From Galeruca laticollis (Eukaryota; Arthropoda; Insecta; Coleoptera; Chrysomelidae): 64,000 nt of DNA. The stretch is taken from NCBI GenBank assembly GCA_963921935.1, contig OY998184.1:34047256-34111255 (forward strand), read 5' to 3'. The translations under genes were made by a program, and so were the position numbers. Below the pieces are notes generated by a model. It did no database searches and was not told where the DNA came from. It was given only the letters and a program-made list of their open reading frames with translations. Positions 33,724 through 43,246 of the stretch are shown piece by piece; within the stretch, counting starts at the first letter, position 1, and each line of letters opens with the position of its first letter.

Positions 33724-34490
33724 GCCCTGAACAATATTCTACCATAAAATTGTTACTTATATACACTTTGGAGGATGTATCGTGCTAACAAACGGAAATT
33801 TATTTAAAAATAACCATAAATGTAGTATATCTGGATTTATAGGACCCCCTGTACTCGCTCTAGTCAACTGAAAATCCATAGGGTACATATGTGAGAGGCC
33901 TTAAACAATATTCAATCATAAAATTGATCAATCGTATACTCTCTGGAGGCTGTATCGTGCTAACAAACTGTAAATTCTACTAAAATTACAAAAATTTTGT
34001 ACTTCAAGTACCATAGCACCCGTTGTACTAGCTTTAGTGAGCTGAATATCAATAGGGTTCATCTTTGAGACGCTCTGAATAATATACAATCATAAAAATG
34101 GTCACTTGTAATTACTCCGGAGGCTGTATCGTGTTAACAAACTGAAACTTCTCCAAAAATGACAAAAATATCGTACTTAAAGTACTGTAGTAACTGTTGT
34201 ATTGGATCTGGTGAGATGAAAATCAATAGGGTTTATCAGTGAGATGTCCTGAATAATATTCAATCATAAAATTGGTGACTTGTTGAACTCCGGAGGCTGT
34301 ATCGTGCTAACAAACTGAAATTTCTCAAAAAATTACAAAATGTACTTCAAGTACCATAGCACCCGTTGTACTGGCTCTGGTGAGCTGAAAATCTATAGGG
34401 TTCATCTGTGACATGTCCTTAGCAATATTCAATCATAAAATTGGTGAGTTATTGCATTGCATAATATAGGCTGTATCGTGCTAACAAGAC
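33724..34490 (+). repeat. S1 tandem array A (about 174-bp unit, 5 monomers)
   Basis: The word GTATCGTG recurs at about 33777, 33952, 34127, 34299 and 34473, spacing 172-175 bp. Each unit also has AATCATAAAATTGGTCACTTG, GTACTTCAAGTACCATAG and GAAAATCAATAGGGTTCATC. The last unit breaks off at ACAAGACATGTAAG into a junction (34490-34700) with GACGACAACGACGACGAC and ACCAATACTTTTCTCG. The preceding stretch 33341-33723 holds no gene. Confidence 0.92.
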
Positions 34491-34892
34491 ATGTAAGAAA
34501 AAGTGGCCGACGACAACGACGACGACATACACACAGGATTTTTTTTCTAAAAACCATTTTTTCGTGTTGTTGTTGATGGAAAACGTGAAAATAAAAAAAA
34601 ATTTGGGGTAAACCAATACTTTTCTCGTATATTAGATTGGTTGGGCGGAAAAGTAATAAACTGTATTTTTGCAAAAAAATGTTAATATCGGAGACATATA
34701 ATGACATTTCAATAGGTTACATAATTTTACTACCAAAAATTAAGGATTAAGTGAATATAAAGTTTTTTAATAGTTGTTCTTGTACATATTTCACGATTCT
34801 GAATCGAATACCCAAAAATTAAAAAAAGTTGATTTAACTACTACAAAGACAACCTAATTAGAAATCAATTTAAAAAAAATTGTGAATTTTCT

Positions 34893-35540
34893 ATAACGTC
34901 AAAAAAATGCATGAAGATTACGATTGTGCACTGAGACACATCGTTCATTTTGAACTCGAAGCCCCAACATTTGTTTAAATATTCTTCAACTATTTCAAAG
35001 GACACTTAATTAGGAACTTATTAACGAAAAATTGTGAGTACTATTTTTTATAACGTCAAAAAAAATCGATAAAGACTACGATTGTGCACCGACGCGCATC
35101 GTTCATTTTGAACTCGAAGCCCCAAAATTTCTTCAAATTTTCTTTAACTATTTCAAAGGACGCATAATTTGGAACCTATTAATAGAAAACTGTGGTGTAA
35201 GTATTTTTTTATAACGTCAAAGAAATCATAAATATTACGATTGTGCGCTGATTCGCATCGTTCGTTTTGAATTCGAAGCCAAAAAATGTTTTCGAATTTT
35301 CTTTAACTATTTCAAGGGACACTTAATTAGGAACCTATAAACAAAAAATTGTGATATATATTTCTTATAACGTCAAAAAAAATTCATAAACATTACGATT
35401 GTGCGCTGACGCGCATCGTTCGTTTTGAACTCGAAGCCCCAAAATTTTTTCAAATTTTCGTCATCTGAAATTAACTTCATCTATTTCAAAGGACACATAA
35501 TTAGGAACCTATCAACAGAAAACTGTGGTGTATGTATTTT
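34893..35540 (+). repeat. S2 tandem array A (about 158-bp unit, 4 monomers)
   Basis: CGATTGTGC recurs at 34921, 35079, 35238 and 35396 (158-159 bp apart). Each unit contains TTTTGAACTCGAAGCCCC, TTTAACTATTTCAAAGGACA, TTAGGAACCTATTAAC and TATAACGTCAAAAAAA. Confidence 0.92.
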
Positions 35541-35695
35541 TTTTACGCCCGATCTTTAAATTACCTTGTATTTCATCGGTTAGTAGCGCTTAAAGTGGTT
35601 GTTTATGGTTAGAGTGAAAAAAAGTAAAAAAGCGTTAAAAAAAGTGCCATAACGGTAACTTTATTTCACGCTTCACATAAGCTAACACAATGAAT

Positions 35696-35802
35696 CTTGG
35701 CTGGGTATCGAGGATAGACTTCCAAGATACTTGGCTGGGCATCGAGGATTGACTTCTAAGATACTTGGCTGGGCATCGAGGATGAACTTTCATGAAACTT
35801 GG
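35696..35802 (+). repeat. 34-bp tandem repeat, three copies
   Basis: Units at 35696-35729, 35730-35763 and 35764-35797, each starting CTTGGCTGGGCATCGAGGAT (first with TATCG), followed by CTTGG of a fourth. A single diverged copy is in the P element at 7644. Confidence 0.9.
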
Positions 35803-35931
35803 AATACGTATAATTTTAATTTACCAAAGAAGCTTAATTAAAATATCCCAAATTTATATTTGAATTTAATTTTTTTGTATAGGGCTGTAGAAAAAATAAT
35901 GTATGCAACATGTGCATAAAGGGTCTTCTTT

Positions 35932-36840
35932 TCACTCATGGAATTGCCCGAACTTCTTTCGAAAGACGGTTGACAACCCTCGTGCGTTCTTGATACGGGC
36001 GGGGATGTTGTATGCCAGTGAATAATCTTCCGGGAGAGTGAACAAATCTGGTTGTTGTTCTGAAGTGACTCCATATCTAGCTTTCCCGGTACCTCCATAC
36101 ACGCCCATAAATTCATCGAAGGTGGGGTCAGACACATCTCGAATAAGGTTTACTCCTTCCTCTATGTCATGATCTCCTTCGAATGGCGCTAGTCGGTTTC
36201 GGTGAACTACTTTTGGTTTTCCGTTGGGGATCTTGCTCATGTGATATAAAACATCATTGATCCTTTTCTTGATTAAGTATGGACCTTCCCAGGATTTTTG
36301 TAATTTGGGAGAAAATCCTTTTCTCCTCGCCGGGTTGTGTAACCAGATTTTGTCCCCTCCTTTAAAACCGCCTTCTGTGGCCTGCGTGTCGTACCGACTT
36401 TTCATTCTGTCGCTGGCAACTTGAAGATTTGTTCGAACTAATTCATGAATATCGTCCAGCCTTCTTCTCAATTGGATCACGTAGTCTTCGCCTGCTATAT
36501 CTTCTCCAGGCCGACAGCCAAATTTCAGGTCACAACGAAGCCTCATTTCACGTCCAAACAGGATTTCACCTGTGGACTCATTGACGGCAGATCGATAAGC
36601 CAATACGAATAGGGAGAGATACTGGTCCCAATCTCTCTGATGGCTGGATACTACTTTGGACAGGTATTTTCCAATAGTCCTGTTCATTCTCTCGACCATT
36701 CCATCTGACTGTGGATGTAATGCTGTTGTTTTGGTCTTCTTCATTCCCAGCTTGTCGCAAATCTCCTGGAATAGATGGCTTTCGAAATTTCTTCCCTGGT
36801 CACTGTGGACTTCCATGGGCACTCCATATCGGCTGATGAA
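35932..36840 (-). pseudogene. Gypsy integrase core and C-terminus, with start of a macrodomain
   Basis: After a stop at 36841 the frame continues (F)ISRYGVPMEVHSDQGRNF with the second catalytic Asp, LHPQSDGMVERMNRTIG with the Glu, a GPY/F-like C-terminal module (SWEGPYLIKKRI, KVVHRNRLAPF), and then SLAYNIPARIKNARGL and VFRKKFGQ, the start of the TARG1/OARD1-like macrodomain that is complete in copy 2. It ends FHE and a stop, so the macrodomain is cut off. Confidence 0.85.
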
Positions 36841-38652
36841 TTATTTCACCAATACATCCGCGACAGTTGTGGCCTCTTGGTTCGGGATAGCGTAAATTTT
36901 CACCCACTTTGTGAAATAATCCACTACAACCAGGCTTCCAACATTGTACTGTTTCATGGGTGCCTTTCTCTTGCGATGTGGTCCATTACTCGTAGCACAA
37001 GTCGTACATTTCTTACACCAGTCCTTCACATCGTCGGAGCTGTTCATCCAATAAAACCTTTCACGAACTCGCTGAAGGGTTTTCTTCACTCCCAGATGAC
37101 CTCCCGATGGACTGTCGTGTAACTTCAGTACCTCAGCTACTCTTGTTCTCGGGATAACTAGCTGTCTCCTCATCTCAGAACCATCATCGTTTTCAAGGAC
37201 TCTTTTCAACAGCCCTTCTTCCAGGACAAGGGAGTCCCCCTGAGCCCAATACGGCTTGAGTTTCGGTGAAAATCTTGACACTTCTTGCCAGGTAAGTCGC
37301 CGATTTTCGTCCTTCCATTGCCGGATCATCTTCATGTGAGGATCATTCTCCTGATCTTCTCTGATCCTGGTGGGTGACCATTCTTCATTGACGACTGTAA
37401 TTCTTGAAACTGCAACCTCCTTAGATTTCGACTTGTTGCATCGTGAATAGTCTACAGGGCATGGCCGTCTAGGCAAGGAGTTGGCTTTTTGGTGATTCAC
37501 ATTAGCTGGATGTTCACCCCTGTCTGATTTCCCCTGTGTCTGGAGTTCTTGGGTTACAGGAGTCTTGGGGCGCTTAGACGGACTGCGTACGTGCTCTTGC
37601 TCGCCACACTTCCGGCATTTGATCTTCTTCGGCCTCTTGTCTACCATGCCTTTCAACAAGTTGATGATCTGGTCAAGTTTGCCATCGTCATCTTCTTCCT
37701 GCATGGTCCTACCTTTGTTGTACCGCGAGCCCTTCGTGGCTGCTTTGCAGTTAAGAGGTTTTTGGTTTACAGGAGTCGTAGGACGCTTACACGAATTTCG
37801 TGCATGCTCTAGCTCGCCACAATTACAGCACCTGATTTTCTTCGGCTTCTTGTCTACCATACCTTTCAACAATTTGACGATCTGGTCAAGTCTGTCATCG
37901 TCACCTTCTTCCTGTATGGTCCTGTCTTTGTTGTATCCCGAAGCCATCGTGGCTGCTTCATATTCAAGAGCAGCTGTCAATGCGTCAACTAATGTTTTGG
38001 GATGGGCTAAACGAAGCGTCCTCGGTATATCGGGGTCACGTAAGCCATCAATAAAGGCCTGGATGCCCAGACATTCCATCATGTTCGCTGCTGCTGATGG
38101 GTAAGCAAATCGAACGAGTCTGGCAATATCCACTTCGTACTCTTGAAGTGCTTCGTCGCGTTTCTGCCTTCGGTTCTTCAGCTGGGATTGGTACAAATGT
38201 TCAAGATGTTCGTGACCATATCGCATGTCCAACCTCTTCTTAAGCTGCTCGAAGTCATCCGTTTCTTCAAGTGGTATCGTCTGAAGTACATCTAAGGCAT
38301 CTCCCCGAAGCGCGATGGTTAAGTTTACTGCCTTCTCTCTATCGGACCAATTATTTACTCTAGCGGCCGCTTCAAATTGTTTCACATAATTGGTCCACGA
38401 TGTCTTTCCATCGAACGTTGGGGCCTTGACTCGGGTAAAACTACCAATGTCTTCTAACTTAGGGTGTGTTTCTGGCTTGCAAGGTTTTGTATGCTCGGTC
38501 TTCTTTTCTTCCGTTGGCGTGTCTTGAGTACTTATATCTACCATCTTTTTTTCGAACTCCTTGATTTTCTCGTCCATCGTTGTCATCTTATTCTCTGTCT
38601 TCTCGTTCATCGTTGTAATTTTATTCTCGATTTTCTCGTCCATCGTTGACAT
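36841..38652 (-). pseudogene. Gag-integrase fusion ORF (603 codons) left by internal deletion
   Basis: One open frame joins Gag to integrase. Gag: repeats of MDEKIENK/TTMDEK, then SFTRVKAPTFDGK, a retrotransposon-gag domain (WTNYVKQFEAAARVN, IALRGDALDVL, YRHEH-like and LKNRRQKRDEALQEY), and two tandem copies of a module YNKxRT(I/M)QEE...LLKGMVDKxPKKI plus zinc knuckle. Knuckle 1 is C-x2-C-x4-H-x4-C; knuckle 2 has lost the last Cys (Ser). Then come the HHCC finger of integrase (HDSPSGGHLG ... CKKCTTCA) and a jump from MKQYNVGS to LVVVDYFTKW, which deletes the first catalytic Asp motif. Protease, RT and RNase H are missing. The frame survives all these deletions. Confidence 0.88.
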
Positions 38653-38685
38653 TTTATTCTCAATTTCAGATTTTAGAGACGAAAT

Positions 38686-39159
38686 TTAATTTTCAAAGTC
38701 AGCGGCAATGTCGTTTTTCATTAATAAGATATCGGCAGATATATCGTTCTTCAATGCAGAAATATCGTTTTTCACATTCGTAGAAATCTTCTCTTCCATG
38801 CCAGAAATATCGTTCTTCATAGCAGAAATCTTCTCGTCCATGTTCTCTTCTATGGCAGAAATCTTCTCGTCCATGTTAGCAGAAATGTCGATCTTCATAG
38901 CAGAAATCTTCTCGTCCATGTTCTCTTCCATGGCAGAAATTTTCTCGTCCATGTTAGCAGAAATATTAGCAGAAATTGACGAGATTAAGGTGGAAGCCTC
39001 GTCATTAAATAAAACTGTTTCTGGATCAAAGCCATCATTTTCCAGTGCCACTTTAAGTCTTTGTACTAGTTCACTTTTCTTACCGGACGTTTCCAACTCA
39101 CGATCTTCCAATTCTGCTCTTAATTCCGCCACTTTCAGATTCCTTAATCTCTTGGCCAT
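38686..39159 (-). pseudogene. Gypsy gag N-terminus: SAP domain plus repeated coiled coil
   Basis: From ATG at 39159: LRNLKVAELRAELEDRELET, then SGKKSELVQRLKVAL, an almost consensus SAP motif (DNA/chromatin binding). The rest is a heptad-like repeat NMDEKISAM and variants about eight times, ending in a stop (TAA) at 38686 that separates it from the main Gag frame at 38652, which continues the same repeat. An intact progenitor would have one long Gag with SAP, coiled coil, capsid and zinc knuckle. The plus-strand frame 38708-39169 is the shadow of this repeat. Confidence 0.85.
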
Positions 39160-39205
39160 TTTTACGTAGATATTTATTTATATTACCCCACACCTGACAC
39201 CAATC

Positions 39206-39673
39206 TAATGTTTTTTCTTATTTATTTAAACAATAAACGGGTGGGATAAATTTCAAACACTCGGTATGGCTACTTACTAATTTATTTAAACACTAACTCA
39301 CTAATCACTAACACTAAATATTTGTATACAGTATATTCACTTAGACTAATTTATATAAACAGTTCACTAATTTATATTCACTAATTTATTTGTTTATCTC
39401 ACGATGTCAAATTATCAACTTCCCAACTCTTCCTGATTAGTCCCCTTGTATACTAGTAACTTTTGTACTAGAGAATTCCGGGCTGCGGCTTATACACACA
39501 AATAATTTTTCTGGCCTTTTCTAGATAACTCTGGTCGCAAAAACCAGTTCTAGATAAGATCGTCTCAGTCGTAAACAGTTTTTATAACTGCGTATCCGCC
39601 ATAATTTTAACTATTATACCTGGCTTAGACAGGGTCGGTTTTAGGGACTATACCAGTGTGCTGTTTCGTAACA
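39206..39673 (-). repeat. 5' LTR of gypsy copy 1
   Basis: Starts (minus) TGTTACGAAACAGCACACTG and ends ...AACATTA before TTGGTGTCAGGTG. It matches the 3' LTR of copy 2 (43218-43674) along its length: GTCTAAGCCA, AAAATTATGGCGGA, CTTATCTAGA, TAAGCCGCA and TATCCCACCCGTTTA. Confidence 0.88.
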
Positions 39674-39757
39674 CTATAAACAAAAAATTGTGATACATAT
39701 TTTTTATAACGTCAAAAATAAACGGTTTTAAGGATTAAAACTAACTTTTCCGCATCT

Positions 39758-40527
39758 GTGGCCCTGAACAATATTCTATCATAAAATTGTTACTTGTATA
39801 CACTTCGGGGGATGTATCGTGCTAACAAGCCGAAATTTCTCCAAAAATAACCAAAAATTCAGTATATCTGGATTTATAGGACCCGCTGTACTCGCTCCAG
39901 TCAACTGAAAATCAATAGGGTACATCTGTAAGACACCTTGAACAATATTCAATCATAAAATTGATCAATCGTATACTCTCTGGAGGCTGTATCGTGCTAA
40001 CAAACTGAAAATTATCCAAAAATGACAAAAATTAGGTACTTCAAGTACCATAGGGTACCCGTTGTACTGGCTTTAGTGAGCTGAATATCAATAGAGTTCA
40101 CCTTTAAGACGCCCTTAATAATATCCAATCATAAAATTGGTCACTTGTATATACTCCGGAGGCTGTATCGTGCTAACAAACTAAAACATCTCCAAAAAAG
40201 ACAAAAATATCGTACTTAAAGTACTGTAACACCTGTTGTATTGGCTCTGGTCAGCTGAAAATCAATAGGGTTCATCAGTGAGATGCCCTGAATAATATTC
40301 AATCATAAAATTGGTGACTTGTTGAACACCGGAGGCTGTATCGTGCTAACAAACTGATATTTCTCAAAAAATGACAAAATATCGTACTTCAAGTACCATA
40401 GCACCCGTTGTACTGGCTCTGGTGAGCTGAAAATCAATAGGGATCATCTGTGACATGTCCTTAACAATATTCAATCATAAAATTGCTGACTTATTGCACT
40501 CCGGAGACTGTATCGTGCTAACAAGAC
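39758..40527 (+). repeat. S1 tandem array B (5 monomers)
   Basis: GTATCGTG recurs at 39813, 39989, 40164, 40338 and 40510 (172-176 bp apart). Monomer-by-monomer it parallels array A, including the same first unit (CCGCATCTGTGGCCCTGAAC) and the same junction at ACAAGACATGTAAG. This indicates duplication of the whole block rather than independent arrays. Confidence 0.92.
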
Positions 40528-40699
40528 ATGTAAGGAAAAGTGGCCGACGACAACGACGACGACGACATACACACAGGATTTTTTTTCTAAAAACCGTTTT
40601 TTCTTGTTGTTGTTGATGAAAAACGTAAAAATAACTCAAAAAAAAATTTCCAAATTCCAACTTTTTTTGGGGTAAACCAATACTTTTCTCGCATATAGA

Positions 40700-41520
40700 A
40701 AGGTTGGGCGGAAAAGTAAACATTCATAAAGATTACGATTGTGCGCCGACGCGCATCGATCGTTTTGAACTCGAAGCCCCAAAATTTCTTCAAATTTGCT
40801 TTAACTATTTCAAAGGACACTTAATTAGGAGCCTCTTAACAAAAAATTGTAATGTATATTTTTTAGAACGTCAAAAAAATTCATAAAGATTACTATTGTG
40901 CGCCGACGCGCATCGTTCGTTTTGAAGTCGAAGCCCCAAAATATCTTCAAATTTTCTTTAACTATTTCAAAGGACACTTAATTAGGAACCTATTAACAAA
41001 AAATTGTGATGTATTTTTTATAACGTCAACTAAGTGTTCTTTGTAACAGTTAAAGAAATTTTGGGGCTTCGAGTTTAAAACGAACGATACGCGTCGGCGC
41101 ACAATCGTAATTTTTATGAATTTTTTTCACGTTATAAAAAATACTGAGATCACAATTTTTGTTTATCGGTTTCTAATTAAGTGTTCTTTGCAACAGTTAA
41201 AGAGAATTTGAACAAATGTTGGGGCTTCAAGTTCAAAACCAACGATGCGCAGGGGCGCACAATCGTAATCTTTATGAATATTTTTGACGTTATAAAAAAT
41301 ACTTACATCACAATGTTTCTTTAATAGGTTCATAATTAAGTGTCCTTTGAAATAGATAAAGAAAATTTAAACAAATGTGGGGGCTTCGAGTTTAAAACGA
41401 ATGATGTACGTCGGCGCACAATCGTAATCTTTGTGAATTTTTTTACGTTATAAAAAATACTTAAATCACAATTTTTTGTTAATTGGTTTCTAATTATATG
41501 TTCTTTGTAACAGTTAAATG
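40700..41520. repeat. S2 tandem array B with a head-to-head inversion
   Basis: Two direct units (anchors 40736 and 40893) are followed, from about 41028, by three units in reverse: CACAATCG at 41100, 41258 and 41417, again 158-159 bp apart. The switch is near GTCAACTAAGTGTTC. It continues into the right end of the pogo-type element. Confidence 0.88.
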
Positions 41521-41661
41521 AGTTTTTTTTTTATTTTTAGGTTTTCGATTCAGAATCGTACAAGAACTATTTGAAAAATTTTGATATATACACCTTTCGT
41601 AACAGCGAAATTTAAATTGTTTCACTCTGCCCCCTGTTTCACTGTACCGCACCCTACCCTA

Positions 41662-41740
41662 TCAAATTTTTGGTTATGTTTGGAGACATTTCGATTTGTT
41701 AGCACAATACAGCCTCCGGAGTGAAGTGCTGATAAGTTAG
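41662..41740 (-). repeat. S1 monomer part right of the pogo-type element
   Basis: Reverse S1: AATTTTTGGTTATGTTTGGA, GTTAGCACAATACAGCCTCC. It complements the part at 31060-31177. Confidence 0.85.
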
Positions 41741-41914
41741 TTTTAATCATTAAAACCATTTATTTAGGTTTAGCTTGCATTTAGTTCAGTATAAAAGGTA
41801 GATTTATAAATATATTGTAGTTAGTATATAGTATTTTTACTGTCTTCATGAAGTGTCTATTTAAAAAGTAGCTTTTGAGGCAGTAACCCTCAATTACTGC
41901 ACTACTGTGGAAGC

Positions 41915-42500
41915 CCTTTCAAAAGGATTGCTTTAGATATCGCTGGACCATTTCCGACGACAGAAAATGGTAGCAAATACATACTTGTTGTAATGGATTA
42001 TTTCACAAAGTAGTTGAAAATTTACGCTATCCCGAACCAAGAGGCCAAAACTGTCGCGGATGTATTGGTGAAAGAATTTATCAGCCGATATGGAGTGCTA
42101 TTGGAAGTCCATAGTGACCAGGGATGAAATTTCGAAAGCCATCTATTCCAGGAGATTTGCGAGAAGCTGGGAATGAAGAAGACCAGGACAACAGCATTAC
42201 ACCCACATTCAGATGGAATGGTCGAGAGAATGAACAGGACTATTGGAAAATACCTGTCCAAAGTGGTTTCCAGCCATCAGAGAGATTGGGACCAGTGTCT
42301 TTCCCTATTCGCATTGGCTTATCGATTTGCCGTCAATGAGTCCACAGGTGAAACACCGGCGAAAATCCTGTTTTGGCGTGAAATGAGGCTTCCTTGTGAC
42401 CTAGAATTTGGCTATCGGCCTGGAGAAGATCTAGCAGGAGAAGACTCCGTGATCCAATTGAGAAGAAGGCTGGACGATATTCATTCATGAATTAGTTCGA
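41915..42500 (+). pseudogene. Gypsy integrase core (copy 2)
   Basis: Reads PFKRIALDIAGPFPTTENG with the first catalytic Asp, VVMDYFTK, a stop at about 42011, IYAIPNQEA, VLLEVHSDQG with the second Asp, a stop, LHPHSDGMVERMNRTIG with the Glu, and AYRFAVNESTGETPAKILFW. It has a four-residue addition relative to copy 1. A frameshift at about 42487 and a deletion to about 42525 remove most of the linker before KVVHQNRLAPFEGD. Confidence 0.88.
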
Positions 42501-42524
42501 GCAAATCTTCAAGTTGCCAGCGAG

Positions 42525-43246
42525 CCAACGGAAAACCAAAAGTAGTTCACCAAAACCGACTAGCGCCATTCGAAGGAGACCATAACCTAGAGAAAGGAGT
42601 AAACCATATTCGAGATGTATATGACCCTACCTTCGATGAATTTATGGGCGCGTATGGAGGTACCGGGAAAGCTAGATATGGAGTCACTTCAGAACAACGA
42701 CAAGATTTGTTCACTCTCCCGCAAGATTATTCACTGGCATACAACATCCCTGCCCGTATCAAGAACGCACGAGGGTTGGCATTCGTCTTTCGAAAGAAGT
42801 TCGGGCAATTAGAAAAACTTGAAGACCAGATTCCAGCCCCTGGCAAGACACTAAAACTGAAACATAATTCGCGGTACGTCTTCTACATGGTAACTAAAAA
42901 TGAATTTCAAGATCGATCTACCTACCGCGATGGTAGGGACGCATTTAGAAACCTCTGAGACCATGTGTTAGAATCCAGCGTGAAGAAACTGGCTATGCCT
43001 AAGATAGCGACTAACCAGTTGGATTGGCGAATCATCAGGAACATGGTAGAGATTATCTTTCAAGATACCGGTGTCCAGATATCAATTTGCAGCTACAACC
43101 CCCGTTATCAGTATCCGATGAAGACGGTGCCCTGCTATTTCCATAAGATCGGAAAGTGTAGAAATGGGGCCAGTTGCCGATTCAAACATCCAGTCTCGGC
43201 TACACAAAAGTTCCAGGAGGAAACAGCACACTGGTGTAGTCCCTGA
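42525..43246 (+). pseudogene. TARG1/OARD1-like macrodomain and CCCH zinc finger at the gypsy Pol C-terminus
   Basis: After the integrase end (GNPKVVHQNRLAPF-like, FDEFMGAYGGTGKARYG) comes a region aligned by eye with the ADP-ribose hydrolase TARG1/OARD1: SLAYNIPARIKNARGLAFVF, RKKFG, a KxGKxLKL strand, YVFYMVTKNEFQDRSTY, an in-frame TGA at 42956, VLESSVKKLAMPKI, then NQLDWRIIRNMVEIIF and VQISICSYN. In TARG1 the loop after MPRI carries G-x-G-L-D with the catalytic Asp. Here it is shortened to ATNQLDW, so catalysis is doubtful while binding could remain. It ends with a CCCH finger, C-x7-C-x5-C-x3-H (CYFHKIGKCRNGASCRFKH), and stops in the LTR. Macrodomains bind or cleave ADP-ribose on proteins; the role here is unknown. 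Confidence 0.75.

Larger units (their letters stand above)
35932..39673 (-). mobile_element. Ty3/gypsy element, copy 1: 5' LTR, SAP-gag, integrase, truncated macrodomain
   Basis: Reading leftwards: LTR 39673-39206, a probable primer site (TTGGTGTCAGGTG), SAP/coiled-coil ORF, Gag, integrase, and the first 25-30 residues of a macrodomain before a stop at 35932. Protease, reverse transcriptase and RNase H are absent. No 3' LTR was found, so the copy is 3'-truncated. It sits after the S2 array of block A and before S2-like sequence (39675-39715) that continues block A. Confidence 0.85.
31180..41659. mobile_element. Pogo-type element of about 10.5 kb containing satellite blocks and a gypsy insertion
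   Basis: Inverted ends GGGTAGGGTGGGGTACAATG (31180-) and GGGTAGGGTGCGGTACAGTG (complement, ending 41659) continue with GAAACA, giving about 25 bp with two mismatches. Both are bordered by TA (31178-31179, 41660-41661), the pogo target. The two flanks fit together as one S1 satellite monomer cut at a TA. Inside: a pogo transposase relic (31749-33340, minus), two copies of the block S1-junction-S2, and a gypsy element (35932-39673). Whether the satellite blocks are native to the element or later arrivals is open. Confidence 0.75.

Noticed and set aside
33724..34490. Regular repeats considered as a CRISPR-like array
   Set aside because: Units are 174 bp, homologous along their full length with no unique spacers; a eukaryotic satellite.
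37565..38104. Open frame of 179 codons, plus strand
   Set aside because: Antisense shadow of the Gag and zinc-knuckle coding sequence.
38708..39169. Open frame of 153 codons, plus strand, rich in Phe/Ser/Ile with repeats
   Set aside because: It is the exact antisense of the SAP/coiled-coil Gag repeat, whose minus-strand reading has a recognisable domain; the openness comes from repeat composition.
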